The notes: generated by a model not told the origin, from the letters alone. DNA of 64,000 bases from Bradyrhizobium cosmicum (GCF_007290395.2 NZ_CP041656.2:2976001-3040000); one strand, 5' to 3'. Numbered from the stretch's first letter, positions 26,208 to 35,338 are shown. Made by a program: numbers and translations.

Positions 26208-26337
26208 TCTCAACATCATGTCATGGGAGGGGGTGGTCGGCTCTGCCGTGCACGAACCATACCAACGGAACGGCATGAGGCGCAAACCCGCCGGGCAGGG
26301 GCTCAGGCTAGACCGGACACGCGCCGCTCGAATGCGC

Positions 26338-26940
26338 TCAATTCTTCTGGGTAGCACTCTTTTTCGCCGGGGCGGGGGCGGGTGCCACAGCGGTTTCCGC
26401 CGGCGCCTGCGGCGTTGCCACCGAAATGGCGAACGGCCGCCACTGATTGCCGACATTCTGGAATGTCAGATCGAAATTGATCTGCAGCGGGCGGGTGGGG
26501 AAGAATCCCGTCAGCCGCAGCATCTTGTTGGGATCGAGATAAGGCGGCGTCGAGAGCTGCGGTGCGGCCAGCGCCACCGAGAACAGGTCGAAGTTGCGCC
26601 GGCGCAGGTCGGTGAAACCCAGCGCGAGATCGGCCGCAGTGTTCTTGGCCTGAAACTCGGGCGCCGCGAGATCGCGCAGTACGGAATAGTTTCCGGTGCG
26701 GTTGGCGTCGTTCAGCGTCAGCAATGTCGAGCGGATCAGATACAGCGCCTGCTCGGCGCTGACGGGGAGTTGCGGCTGCTGCGGCCTGGCCGCGGTCTTG
26801 TCGTCCTCGGCCAGGGTCTGGCGCGATGCGGACAGCGACACGGCGGCGACCACGGCCAGAGCGAAACCGCAGCGCTTGAAGCCAAGGCGCCTGAAGCCAC
26901 GGCCTTTGCCGATGCGCGCGGCCGAATCCCACCTTACCAT
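26338..26940 (-). CDS. Exported hypothetical protein (200 aa)
   Basis: Secreted or periplasmic protein. The N-terminus has a twin-Arg-rich basic stretch and hydrophobic core (CGFALAVVAAVSLSA) with likely cleavage near TLAED. The mature part contains RTGNYSVLRDLAAPEFQAKN and FDLTFQNVGNQWRPFAISV, resembling small NTF2-like lipid-binding folds, but no family can be named. The C-terminus is Ala/Pro/Lys-rich. Start ATG 26940 is preferred over an upstream TTG. It runs toward argE with a gap of about 130 bp. Confidence 0.7.
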   Translation of the reverse strand: MVRWDSAARIGKGRGFRRLGFKRCGFALAVVAAVSLSASRQTLAEDDKTAARPQQPQLPVSAEQALYLIRSTLLTLNDANRTGNYSVLRDLAAPEFQAKNTAADLALGFTDLRRRNFDLFSVALAAPQLSTPPYLDPNKMLRLTGFFPTRPLQINFDLTFQNVGNQWRPFAISVATPQAPAETAVAPAPAPAKKSATQKN

Positions 26941-27059
26941 TCGAGTCTGCCCCTGACACGCGAGCCGAACCGCACGCGCATCATCATGTCCCAACCTGAC
27001 AACAGGGATGCGAGACTAGCTGCCGGATCGTGACCATGCTGTAGCCGTAGAGCAACAGC

Positions 27060-27700
27060 AAGCGGGGACCATGTCTCGGGAATAGGCCGTAGCCCGAATT
27101 GAGCGCGGCGCAATCCGGGCGACGAGATCTTGTGTTGCCCGACAGGCAAAACACCCAAGCCATCGGTCAATGCGCGCGCCCGAAAATATTCGTCTTTACA
27201 GAATTTCGGAATAGGCGGATATTGCGCGCACTCCGGCCCAAGGAAGAGGGGCGTATCGCGATCGTCACGAACGCCGGCCGGACGGCGGTGGACGTGGGCC
27301 ACACTGGTGCGACGGTGATCGCAGGGCGGGCAACCGTGAGCGAGGCACATCGCACGTACGACCGGTGTGATCTGCGTACGGCAAAATCGTGTGGTCCTGG
27401 CGCCCGCAGGCTGGCGTCAAGCGTTGCGGTGGTGTGGCGGCCCGACCGGGCGCGCGCATCGTCGGCCGCAAGGCGACGGGGGCAAGAGTGCATCGCTCCC
27501 CGAGGAGAGCGCGACATAAGCCGTAGAGCCACTGCGCAGGGAAGGCCGGATGTTTGGCTTCACCTGTATGCCGCTGTGCAGATTCTTGTTGCCACCTTTC
27601 GCACAGTGGACCGTGGGTGCCCGGCCGGCACCCGGCCTTCCCTGCGCCCTCTTTCAATTGAGGGTGATGCGACCAGGCAAAGCTCGGGCGAAACACGCCG
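27060..27700. repeat. Dispersed Rhizobiales-type repeat, non-coding
   Basis: This stretch yields overlapping ORFs in several frames, with phrases such as RIAIVTNAGR on the plus strand and FPAQWLYGL on the minus strand. I recall such phrases from many spurious hypothetical proteins in Bradyrhizobium, Rhodopseudomonas and Brucella. They mark a repeated, apparently untranslated sequence. No coherent gene start, ribosome site or domain is seen. Boundaries are approximate. Confidence 0.5.
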
Positions 27701-27773
27701 CGAGGCTGCCAAGCCGTGTCTGTCTGCGATCGAAAACCAAATGGCAAACATGTCGCGAGTACCAATCCGTCAC

Positions 27774-27904
27774 CGTCACCCTGAGGTGCTCGCCTCTCCG
27801 GCGAGCCTCGAAGGGCGACGGCCCGGCTGCATCTCGGCCGTTCATCCTTCGAGGCTCCCTGCGCGATGCTTGGCATCGCGCCACTCGCACCTCCAGGATG
27901 ACGG
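27774..27904. repeat. Large imperfect palindromic repeat (REP-like)
   Basis: Begins CGTCACCCTGAGGTGC and ends near GCACCTCCAGGATGACGG, with inner arms GAGCCTCGAAGG and CCTTCGAGGCTC. The organisation is a mosaic inverted repeat typical of rhizobial intergenic elements. It is the second repeat in the gene-free 26941-28104 stretch. Confidence 0.6.
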
Positions 27905-27969
27905 AATGGACATTGTCGCCGCGCGAAATTCTGGCTGCGCTCGCGGTTGTGCGTGAAAACTCCGGTCTC

Positions 27970-28090
27970 ATGCCCCGGACGCAGCGCAGCGTCCCCTCGA
28001 CGGTGCGCTGCAGAGCCGGGGCCCATGCTCGCGGCATTCTGGGCCCCGGCTCAGCGTCGCGTCACTTTGTGCCGCGCCTCGTCCGGGACA
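27970..28090. repeat. GC-rich palindromic repeat
   Basis: Outer arms CCCCGGACGCAGCGC and GCGCCTCGTCCGGG with inner CAGAGCCGGGGCCCA / TGGGCCCCGGCTC. A third element of a familiar Bradyrhizobium intergenic repeat type, ending just before the stop of the SDR gene at 28105. Confidence 0.6.
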
Positions 28091-28104
28091 CCAGAGAGCG
28101 CTTG

Positions 28105-28890
28105 TTAAACCGGCTTGCCCGTATACGGCATCGAGGCCGTCAGGCCGCCGTCTACCGGGAACGCCTGGCCGTTGACATACGAAGCTTCGTCGCTCGCCAG
28201 AAACAGTCCCATTGCCGCGAGCTCGTGCGGCTGGCCGGCGCGCTTCAGCGGGTTGAGCTGGCCGATCTTGTCAGTGGTGCCGCGCTCCTTGGCGCGGTCA
28301 AACACCGGCTTGGTCATGCCGGTCTCGATCAGGCCCGGGCACACCGCGTTGATGCGCACGCCGGTGCCGGAGAGCGAATAGGCGGTGGTCTGCACAAGGC
28401 TGATCACGCCGGCCTTGCTCGCCGCATAGGGATGACCGCTCGCCCCCGCCTTGAGGCCCGCGACGGACGCGGTCAGCACGATCGCGCCGGACTGCTGCTT
28501 CACCATGTGCGGCATCGCGTGCTTCACCGCGAGGAACGGCCCGATCAGATTGACGCGCAGGACCTCCTGCCACTGCTCCACGGTTTGCTCGCCCAGCGGC
28601 ACCAGCCCGCCGGAGACGCCGGCATTGGCCCAGATCACGTCGAGCCGGCCGTGCGTCTTCACCGCCTTGTCGATGACGGCGATGACGTCCTGCTCGGAAC
28701 CGGCATCCGCGATCATGGCTTCGGCGACACCGCCGGCTCTCTTCACCTCGTCGACGGTCTCCTTCACCGCCTCGGTGCGATCCACCGCGATCAGCTTGGC
28801 GCCTTCTTTGGTGAACAGCAGCGCAGCCGCGCGGCCGATGCCGCTGCCGGCGCCGGTGATGATGACGGATTTGCCTTGCAGGCGGCCCAT
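28105..28890 (-). CDS. Short-chain dehydrogenase/reductase
   Basis: A 261-aa classical SDR. TGAGSGIG (12-19), central WANAGVSGG, catalytic Tyr and Lys in PYAASK (around 155), closing VDGGLTAS. Start ATG 28890 is preceded by AGGGAGAAA. Divergent from the histidine phosphatase gene; the 133-bp gap between them contains a direct repeat ATTTCAAAC. Its location near the acyl-CoA genes suggests a hydroxyacyl or alcohol dehydrogenase in the same metabolism, but the substrate is unknown. Confidence 0.9.
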   Translation of the reverse strand: MGRLQGKSVIITGAGSGIGRAAALLFTKEGAKLIAVDRTEAVKETVDEVKRAGGVAEAMIADAGSEQDVIAVIDKAVKTHGRLDVIWANAGVSGGLVPLGEQTVEQWQEVLRVNLIGPFLAVKHAMPHMVKQQSGAIVLTASVAGLKAGASGHPYAASKAGVISLVQTTAYSLSGTGVRINAVCPGLIETGMTKPVFDRAKERGTTDKIGQLNPLKRAGQPHELAAMGLFLASDEASYVNGQAFPVDGGLTASMPYTGKPV

Positions 28891-28935
28891 GCGTTTCTCC
28901 CTTTGGCTCGTACGCGACGCTTGCCGCGCAACGGA

Positions 28936-28956
28936 ATTTCAAACAAGATTTCAAAC
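28936..28956. promoter_or_regulatory. Tandem ATTTCAAAC repeats, possible regulator site
   Basis: ATTTCAAAC occurs at 28936-28944 and again at 28948-28956, 3 nt apart, in the divergent gap of the SDR and phosphatase genes. Each contains TTCAAAC, the half-site of the palindrome before the TetR gene. Confidence 0.45.
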
Positions 28957-29023
28957 GGTAAAGTGTCTTGAGACAGGTTCGCTACTGACGTACAGCGACA
29001 TCACACGGGATGGAAGGGTTTCG

Positions 29024-29722
29024 ATGGCAGCCGCAGACAAGCCGAATGTGGTCACGACACGGTGGTGGTGGGTCCGTCACGCGCCGGTGCGCAACGACGG
29101 CGGCAACATCTACGGACAGAGCGATCTCGCCTGTGACACCAGCGACACCTACGTGTTCAATGCCGTTGCCAAGGTGCTGCCACGCAAGGCGGTCTGGTAT
29201 TCGAGCAATCTGATGCGCACGCATCAGACTGCGGAGGCTATCTGGGCGGCCGGGTATCCGAAGCCTGCGTCGATGCCATGGGAAGCGGATCTCGCCGAGC
29301 AGAACCTCGGCCGTTGGCAAGGCATGAACCGAGCGCAGTTCATCGCCAGCCGCCCCGTGGGATCGAGCTGGTTCGCCGACATCAACGAGCCTGCCCCTGG
29401 CGGCGAAAGCTTCATGGACCTCTACAACCGCACGCGCCGCACCATCGAGCGGATCAACGCCGAGGCGGCCGGGCAGGACATCATCGCGGTTGCGCATGGC
29501 GGCACCATCAAGGCGGCGCTCGGGCTGGCGCTCGACGGCCAGTTGGAGAGGGCGCTGTCGTTCGACATCGACAATTGCTCGATCACGCGCATCGATCATT
29601 TTGCAAGCCCCGAACGCACGGTCTGGCGATTGCCGATGGTAAACCAGCAGCCGTGGATCGCCGACGACGCGCATGCGGCGATGCACCAGCCGGCGGGACC
29701 GGAAGTCAAGAAGCTCGCTTGA
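29024..29722 (+). CDS. Histidine phosphatase family protein
   Basis: A 232-aa member of the phosphoglycerate-mutase-like superfamily. Phospho-His motif RHA (18-20, in WWVRHAPVRNDGGNIYGQSD), Arg in SSNLMRTHQTAEAI, Glu in EADLAEQNLGRWQG, and the second His in VAHGGT. It likely hydrolyses a small phosphate ester. Start ATG 29024 with GGAAGGG upstream; the longer frame is antisense of the SDR. Presence near an APH-type kinase raises the possibility of a linked phospho-intermediate, which is speculative. Confidence 0.87.
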   Translation: MAAADKPNVVTTRWWWVRHAPVRNDGGNIYGQSDLACDTSDTYVFNAVAKVLPRKAVWYSSNLMRTHQTAEAIWAAGYPKPASMPWEADLAEQNLGRWQGMNRAQFIASRPVGSSWFADINEPAPGGESFMDLYNRTRRTIERINAEAAGQDIIAVAHGGTIKAALGLALDGQLERALSFDIDNCSITRIDHFASPERTVWRLPMVNQQPWIADDAHAAMHQPAGPEVKKLA

Positions 29723-29791
29723 TCCATTGCCCGCTCGCGCAGCTGCGGCGTAAGCTTCAGGCCAATTCAAATCATACTCTGGGAGAGAAAC

Positions 29792-30559
29792 ATGACCTTG
29801 TTCGACATGAAGGGCAAAGTTGCCGTCATCACGGGATCGACGCGCGGCATCGGGCTTGCGATCGCCGAGCGTATGGCCGAGCACGGCGCCAAGGTGGTGA
29901 TCTCCTCGCGCAAGGCCGACGTCTGCGACCAGGTGGCCAAGGGGATCAACGACAAGTTCGGCAAGGGCACCGCGGTCGCGATCGCCGCGAACATCTCGTC
30001 GAAGGAAAATCTGCAGAACCTGATCGACGAGAGCAATCGCGCCTTCGGCAAGATCGACGTGCTGGTCTGCAACGCGGCGTCGAACCCGTATTACGGTCCG
30101 CTCGCCGGCATCTCCGACGATCAGTTCAGGAAGATTCTCGACAACAACATCGTCGCCAACAACTGGCTGATCTCGATGGTGGTGCCGCAGATGATCGAGC
30201 GCAAGGACGGCTCGATCATCATCGTCTCCTCGATCGGCGGCCTCAAGGGCTCGACCATCCTCGGCGCCTACGCGATCTCGAAGGCTGCGGACATGCAGCT
30301 GGCACGCAACCTCGCCTGCGAATATGGCCCGCACAACATCCGCGTGAACTGCATCGCGCCCGGCCTGATCAAGACCGATTTCGCCAAGGCGCTGTGGGAC
30401 AATCCGGAGAATCTGAAGGCCTCGACCTCGCGTTCGCCGCTGCTGCGCATCGGCATCCCCGACGAGATCGCGGGCGCCGCCGTGTTCCTGGGCTCGAAGG
30501 CCGGCGACTTCATGACCGGCCAGACCATGGTGATCGACGGCGGCGCGACGATCAGCTGA
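29792..30559 (+). CDS. Short-chain dehydrogenase/reductase
   Basis: A 255-aa SDR. TGSTRGIG (14-21), catalytic Tyr160 and Lys164 in YAISK, VDGG-type ending IDGGATIS. The usual NNAG is CNAAS here, as in several SDRs of acyl metabolism and glucose dehydrogenase-like groups. GGGAGAG precedes the ATG. It follows the phosphatase by about 70 bp and is probably co-transcribed. Confidence 0.9.
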   Translation: MTLFDMKGKVAVITGSTRGIGLAIAERMAEHGAKVVISSRKADVCDQVAKGINDKFGKGTAVAIAANISSKENLQNLIDESNRAFGKIDVLVCNAASNPYYGPLAGISDDQFRKILDNNIVANNWLISMVVPQMIERKDGSIIIVSSIGGLKGSTILGAYAISKAADMQLARNLACEYGPHNIRVNCIAPGLIKTDFAKALWDNPENLKASTSRSPLLRIGIPDEIAGAAVFLGSKAGDFMTGQTMVIDGGATIS

Positions 30560-30602
30560 GGCTCCGGCGCAGGGGAGGCGGTTGGTCGAGCCAATGCGGC
30601 GA

Positions 30603-30627
30603 GGAACCAACCAGTTTCCGGCCCGTT
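30603..30627 (+). promoter_or_regulatory. EcfG-type general stress promoter
   Basis: GGAAC (30603-30607), 16 nt, CGTT (30624-30627): an exact match to the consensus of alphaproteobacterial EcfG sigma factors, 55 bp before the AI-2E family gene. Confidence 0.6.
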
Positions 30628-30682
30628 AGGCTGCACATTCATCTTTGAATGGCGCAGCAGGCGAGGGCCGGAAGCGAGACAG

Positions 30683-32650
30683 ATGATCCCCACGGTGATC
30701 AAGCCGCAATCTTCCGACGACGTCTCCGCGATGGTTGTCACGGTGGGTGCGGCGATCCTCAGCATCATCATCGTCGCGGCGCTCTATCTGGGGCGGGAAA
30801 TCTTCGTTCCCGTCGCACTGGCCATCCTGCTGAGCTTCGTCCTCGCGGCTCCAGTCAGGCTGATGCAGCGTCTTCATGCCCCGCGCGCGCTGGCCGTGGT
30901 CGGCGTCGTGCTGTTCGCCTTCGTGATCATCTTCGCGCTGGGAAGCGTGATCGCGACTCAGCTCAATGGCCTGGCCGGCGATCTGCCGAAGTACCAGGCC
31001 ACGATCCTGTCCAAGATCCAGTCGGTGCGCGGCGTGGCAGGCGGCAGCTCCACGCTCGAGCGTGCCGCCGAGATGCTTCAGGATCTTGGCAAGGAACTGG
31101 ATAAGCCGAAGTCTGTCGCGCCCGCAAATCCGCTGACCTCAGGCACTCCGGCCCATCCCGGCGTCAAGCCGGTCCCGGTTGAGGTGTTGCAGCCCGATCC
31201 CGGCGCGCTGGAGAGCCTGCGCTCGCTGATCGCACCCCTAGTGTCGCCACTGGCAACGACGGGTATCATCGTCATCTTCGTGATCTTCATCCTGATTCAG
31301 CGCGAGGATCTGCGAAACCGTTTGATCAGGCTGGCCGGCTCCCACGATCTGCAACGCACCACTGCGGCCCTTGACGACGCCGCGGCGCGCCTCAGCCGGC
31401 TTTTCCTCAACCAGCTCATGCTGAATACCGGCTTTGGTGTGATGATCGGCACCGGCCTGTGGCTGATCGGAGTTCCCAGCGCGGCGCTGTGGGGCATTCT
31501 CGCGGCCGTGCTGCGCTTCGTGCCCTATATCGGCTCCATCATAGCGGCGGCGTTCCCGCTTGCGCTCGCCGTGGCGGTCGATCCCGGCTGGTGGATGCTG
31601 GCCTGGACCGCGGCGCTGTTTTTCGTCATCGAACCGCTGGTCGGGCAGGTGGTCGAACCTCTGTTGTACGGCCGCACCACCGGCCTTTCGCCCGTGGCTG
31701 TCGTCGTCTCGGCCACGTTCTGGACAGCGCTGTGGGGGCCGATCGGGCTCGTGCTCGCAACGCCGCTGACTGTGTGTCTGGTCGTGCTGGGCCGGCACGT
31801 CGAGCGGCTGTCCTTCCTGGACGTCATGTTCGGCGACCGCCCGGCACTGTCGCCTCCGGAGATTTTCTACCAGCGCATGCTGGCGGGAGATCCGACCGAG
31901 GCCGCCGAGAAGGCCGAGCAGTTTCTCAAGGAGCGATCGCTCGCTGCCTATTACGATGAGGTCGCGCTCAAGGGCATGCAACTGGCCCAGTCGGACCTCG
32001 ACCGCGCTGCCCTGGACCAGATCCGGCTCGCACGCATTCGCGATACCGTGGTTGAATTTGTCGACGATCTCTCCGACCTGGATGACGGCCGCCCCGTCGG
32101 GAGTGAGCGCACCGAGGATGCCGAAGCAGCCGATGCCGTCGAAACCGTCGCCCCGGCCAGTGACCAACCGGACATCCCCGCGCTCGATGCAGCCAAACTT
32201 GCGGAGCCATTTCGCGGTGAAAATGCCGTGCTCTGCATTGGCGGCCGGACCATGCTCGACGAGGCCGGTGCCATCATGCTCGCGCAGCTGTGCCGCGCGC
32301 ATGGCGTCGGCAGCCGTGTCGAAGGACCGGAGGCCCTGTCCACCGCGAACATCTTCCGTCTCGAGACGTCAGGCGTGGCCTTGGTCTGTCTGGGCTATGT
32401 CGGCATCACGAGCCCGGCGCATCTGCGCTACGCGGTGCGCCGGCTTCGCCGCAAGCTGCCGCAGGCGTCCATCATGGTTGGATGCTGGGCGGAGGACGTC
32501 GCCAACATCGACGAGCTGCGTGAGACGGCGAAGGCCGATCTGTTTGCCACCTCGCTGCGCGAGGCGGCGCAAATCGTCGTCTCCATGGCACAAGGCCAGG
32601 CTGGCGCCGCGCCGTCTGTTGCGGAGCCTGCCGTGTTGGCGCGTGCCTGA
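30683..32650 (+). CDS. AI-2E/PerM-family transporter with C-terminal extension
   Basis: A 655-aa inner-membrane protein. The N-terminal 380 residues hold about eight helices, with a long loop between helices 3 and 4 and the PFVPYIG-like motif seen as LRFVPYIGSIIAAAFP, typical of the AI-2E exporter (PerM/TqsA) family. The remaining 270 residues are hydrophilic and contain a cobalamin-binding-like segment (ENAVLCIGGRTMLDEAGAIMLAQLCRAHG) seen in some rhizobial members. Start ATG 30683 follows GGAAGCGAG. A GGAAC-N16-CGTT site upstream suggests stress induction. Confidence 0.87.
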   Translation: MIPTVIKPQSSDDVSAMVVTVGAAILSIIIVAALYLGREIFVPVALAILLSFVLAAPVRLMQRLHAPRALAVVGVVLFAFVIIFALGSVIATQLNGLAGDLPKYQATILSKIQSVRGVAGGSSTLERAAEMLQDLGKELDKPKSVAPANPLTSGTPAHPGVKPVPVEVLQPDPGALESLRSLIAPLVSPLATTGIIVIFVIFILIQREDLRNRLIRLAGSHDLQRTTAALDDAAARLSRLFLNQLMLNTGFGVMIGTGLWLIGVPSAALWGILAAVLRFVPYIGSIIAAAFPLALAVAVDPGWWMLAWTAALFFVIEPLVGQVVEPLLYGRTTGLSPVAVVVSATFWTALWGPIGLVLATPLTVCLVVLGRHVERLSFLDVMFGDRPALSPPEIFYQRMLAGDPTEAAEKAEQFLKERSLAAYYDEVALKGMQLAQSDLDRAALDQIRLARIRDTVVEFVDDLSDLDDGRPVGSERTEDAEAADAVETVAPASDQPDIPALDAAKLAEPFRGENAVLCIGGRTMLDEAGAIMLAQLCRAHGVGSRVEGPEALSTANIFRLETSGVALVCLGYVGITSPAHLRYAVRRLRRKLPQASIMVGCWAEDVANIDELRETAKADLFATSLREAAQIVVSMAQGQAGAAPSVAEPAVLARA

Positions 32651-32655
32651 AAAGG

Positions 32656-33879
32656 CTACTCGACCGCCGCGTAAACGAGATTTCGCACCAAGGTCCGCGT
32701 GAAGTCACGCTGGCCTGGGCCCTGGCTCATGAACACCACGAACAAGTCTTCCTTCGGATCGATCCAGAAGAACGTGCCGGCAATGCCGCTCCAGAAATAC
32801 TGGCCGACGCTGCCGGGGAAGGGCGCGATGCCGGCGTCGCGGCGGACTGCGAAGCCGAGACCGAAACCGTGCCCGGGCGACAGCAGCGTGCCATTTGTCA
32901 CGACGTGCGGCCCGAGGTGATCCGACGCCATCAGCTCCAGCGTCTTGCGGCCGATGATCCTGTTGCCGTCGAGCGTGCCGCCGTTGCGCAGCATCAACGC
33001 GAAGCGGGCATAGTCCATCGTGGTGGAGACCAGACCGCCGCCGCCGGACTCCATGATCGGCTGCTCCAGTGCACTGAACAGCGCGACCTTGTCGCCGGTC
33101 CACGGATCGGCTGCGAACGGCTCGGCGAGCCGGCCGGCATTCGCTTCGGAGGTCGAGAACCCGGTCTCGGCCATCTGGAGCGGCGCGAGGATGCGCTCGG
33201 TGAGGAAGACGCCAAGCGATTTGCCGCTGACCACCTCGATGATGCGGCCGAGGATATCGGTGGAGCGGCTGTAGTTGAACTCGTCACCGGGATGGCAGAC
33301 CAGCGGGAAGCTCGCCACCAGCGCGGCGTGCTCGGCATTGGTGATCTTGCGGCTGCGCACCCGCGAATCCTGGTAGATCTTGTGCACGGGGCCGTCGCCC
33401 TGGTGCTCGTAGGTCAGGCCGGAGGTATGGCGGAGCAGGTCCTGCACCGTCATCGGCCGCTTCGGCGGAACCAGTTCCAGCTTGCCGCCGCTGACGATAC
33501 CGACCTTCTGGCCTGCGAACTCCGGGATGAATTTTGCGACGGGATCGCCGAGCAGCAAATGGCCGTCCTCGAGCAGCGCCATGATGCCGACCGACACGAT
33601 CGGCTTGGTCATCGAGAAGATGCGGAAGATCGAATCAAGCGCCATCTCGGCAGACCCGGTCGGGCTCTGCTTGCCGAGCGCCTCGAACCAGCCGACCTGG
33701 CCGCGCCGGGACACCAGCACGGTCACGCCGGGGACGGTTCCCTTGTCGATCTCGCGCTTGAAGGCACCCGACATCGCCTGGAGATGAGGGCGTGACAGGC
33801 CCAGCGCCTCGGGCTTGGCATCAGGCAAAGGCGGGGTTTTCGGCGCGATCGCGGCGCGAGGGGCGGCTGTGGCGGTCAT
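32656..33879 (-). CDS. Serine hydrolase of the beta-lactamase (class C/EstB) family
   Basis: A 407-aa penicillin-binding-like esterase. Catalytic SMTK (89-92), second motif Tyr in YSRS within EFNYSRSTDIL, and a C-terminal HGFGLGF replacing KTG. No signal peptide is visible, so it is probably cytoplasmic. These are mostly esterases or peptidases rather than true lactamases. Start ATG 33879 has GGGAG 6 nt upstream. It converges with the AI-2E gene (5 bp between stops). Confidence 0.88.
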   Translation of the reverse strand: MTATAAPRAAIAPKTPPLPDAKPEALGLSRPHLQAMSGAFKREIDKGTVPGVTVLVSRRGQVGWFEALGKQSPTGSAEMALDSIFRIFSMTKPIVSVGIMALLEDGHLLLGDPVAKFIPEFAGQKVGIVSGGKLELVPPKRPMTVQDLLRHTSGLTYEHQGDGPVHKIYQDSRVRSRKITNAEHAALVASFPLVCHPGDEFNYSRSTDILGRIIEVVSGKSLGVFLTERILAPLQMAETGFSTSEANAGRLAEPFAADPWTGDKVALFSALEQPIMESGGGGLVSTTMDYARFALMLRNGGTLDGNRIIGRKTLELMASDHLGPHVVTNGTLLSPGHGFGLGFAVRRDAGIAPFPGSVGQYFWSGIAGTFFWIDPKEDLFVVFMSQGPGQRDFTRTLVRNLVYAAVE

Positions 33880-34044
33880 GTTCACTCCCGGGGGCACATT
33901 ATTGTCGGGGACGAAGTGTGGCCCAGAAGGCGCGGCACAAACAAGCGAAGCCAGCGCGCTTCACCCTTGCAATCCGGCCTTGCAAACCAGCCGCCCCCTG
34001 TGCTTGAAAGCGGCCCTGATCCGCGCGGCGACGTGAGGGTCCGT

Positions 34045-34120
34045 AGGAGTGTAGCTCAATTGGTAGAGCACCGGTCTCCAAAACCGGGGGTCGCAGGTTC
34101 GAGCCCTGCCACTCCTGCCA
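34045..34120 (+). tRNA. tRNA-Trp (CCA)
   Basis: Complete cloverleaf with acceptor AGGAGTG/CACTCCT, D arm GCTC/GAGC, anticodon stem CCGGT/ACCGG with loop CTCCAAA giving anticodon CCA, T arm GCAGG/CCTGC, and encoded CCA end. It lies upstream of secE, the classical arrangement in bacteria. Confidence 0.98.
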
Positions 34121-34456
34121 GCTAATCCAGACAATCAGGATCAGGACAGCGGCGGGCCCAAAGCTCGGACCGTGGGTGATAGGGACGGGGTAAGCCCTTG
34201 ATCCGGATCAGGTCCGCGGCAGGTGGCCACGGGCATTCCGGCCGGCCCACACCTTGACCTTTGGCCCCATCCGCAGTATCTACGCCGCACTCGCAGCCGG
34301 CCCGTTAGACGCGGATCTCCGGCGCGGCTTTGAAATCCCCGAACAATCGAGCCCGGTTTCCGGCTCATCCTTCGAGACAGAGGGCTGGGCCAACGGCGGC
34401 TGTTCGGATCCCTGAAATTCATTCGCGTCCGGCGACGGACGTTGGACATTCAAACG
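34121..34456 (+). other. Gene-free stretch between tRNA-Trp and secE
   Basis: Contains the secE-nusG promoter at 34254-34282. No ORF of substance or repeat is seen. An apparent ORF on the opposite strand is a shadow. Confidence 0.7.
34254..34282 (+). promoter_or_regulatory. secE-nusG promoter
   Basis: TTGACC (34254-34259), 17 nt, TATCTA (34277-34282). Good sigma-70 match; the leader to secE is about 165 nt. Confidence 0.6.
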
Positions 34457-34648
34457 ATGGCAGTCAGCCCGTTCAAGTTCTTGCAGGAAGTGCGCTCGGA
34501 GACCGCCAAGGTCACCTGGCCGACCCGCCGTGAGACCACGATCACCACCATCATGGTGTTCGTCATGGTCGCGGTGGCCTCGATCTTCTTCTTCGCCGCC
34601 GACCAGATCATCCGCGTCCTCATCACCTTCCTTTTGGGCATTCACTGA
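34457..34648 (+). CDS. secE: Preprotein translocase subunit SecE
   Basis: A 63-aa single-helix membrane protein of the SecYEG channel. The conserved amphipathic segment QEVRSETAKVTWPTRRET precedes one transmembrane helix (TTIMVFVMVAVASIFFFAA). Length is normal for alphaproteobacterial SecE. Start ATG 34457 (MAVSPFKF) is preferred over an in-frame TTG. The stop overlaps nusG by one base. Confidence 0.97.
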   Translation: MAVSPFKFLQEVRSETAKVTWPTRRETTITTIMVFVMVAVASIFFFAADQIIRVLITFLLGIH

Positions 34649-35205
34649 TGGCTACAGCCGCTGCAACCCAATCGTCCGACAAGCGCTGGTACATCGTCCA
34701 CGCCTATTCGAACTTCGAGAAGAAGGTCGCCGAATCGATCCGCGAGCAGGCCAAGCAGCGCGGGCTCGAGGAGCTGTTCGAGCTGGTGCTGGTTCCGACC
34801 GAGAAGGTCACCGAAGTGCGCCGCGGCCGCAAGATCGACGCCGAGCGCAAGTTCTTCCCGGGCTATGTGCTGGTGAAGATGAAGCTGACCGACGAGGCGT
34901 TTCATCTGATCAAGAACACGCCGAAGGTCACGGGCTTCCTCGGCGCCGAAAACAAGCCGATGCCGATTTCCGAATCGGAAGCCATGCGCATCCTGCACCA
35001 GGTGCAGGAGGGCGTGGAGCGGCCGAAGGCTTCGGTGTCGTTCGAGATCGGCGAGAACGTGCGCGTGGCCGATGGCCCGTTCGCTTCGTTCTCGGGAGTG
35101 GTCGAGGAAATCGACGAGGCGCGTTCGCGTGTCAAGGTCGCGGTGTCGATCTTCGGCCGCGCCACGCCGGTCGAGCTGGAATTCGGTCAGGTCGAGAAGG
35201 TCTGA
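34648..35205 (+). CDS. nusG: Transcription termination/antitermination protein NusG
   Basis: A 185-aa RNA polymerase-associated factor. N-terminal NGN domain starting RWYIVHAYSNFEKKVAESI, with FFPGYVLVKM; C-terminal KOW domain with VRVADGPFASFSGVVEEID and FGRATPVELEFGQVEKV. Start at TGATG, coupled to secE. Confidence 0.98.
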   Translation: MATAAATQSSDKRWYIVHAYSNFEKKVAESIREQAKQRGLEELFELVLVPTEKVTEVRRGRKIDAERKFFPGYVLVKMKLTDEAFHLIKNTPKVTGFLGAENKPMPISESEAMRILHQVQEGVERPKASVSFEIGENVRVADGPFASFSGVVEEIDEARSRVKVAVSIFGRATPVELEFGQVEKV

Positions 35206-35338
35206 TCGTTTGAGGCGTGAGGCTTCGGTCTCGCGCTATGAAGAGGCCGTGGGAGGGAGAGGGCGGTTGCCAGCCGCATCCGACCCAGACCACGAACCTG
35301 AAACCGCCGGCGATCTGCCGGCACAACAGGAGTGATAC

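Noticed and set aside
27099..28026. Overlapping ORFs in the 27-28 kb gap
   Set aside because: Frames on both strands run through repeat elements; no ribosome site or domain.
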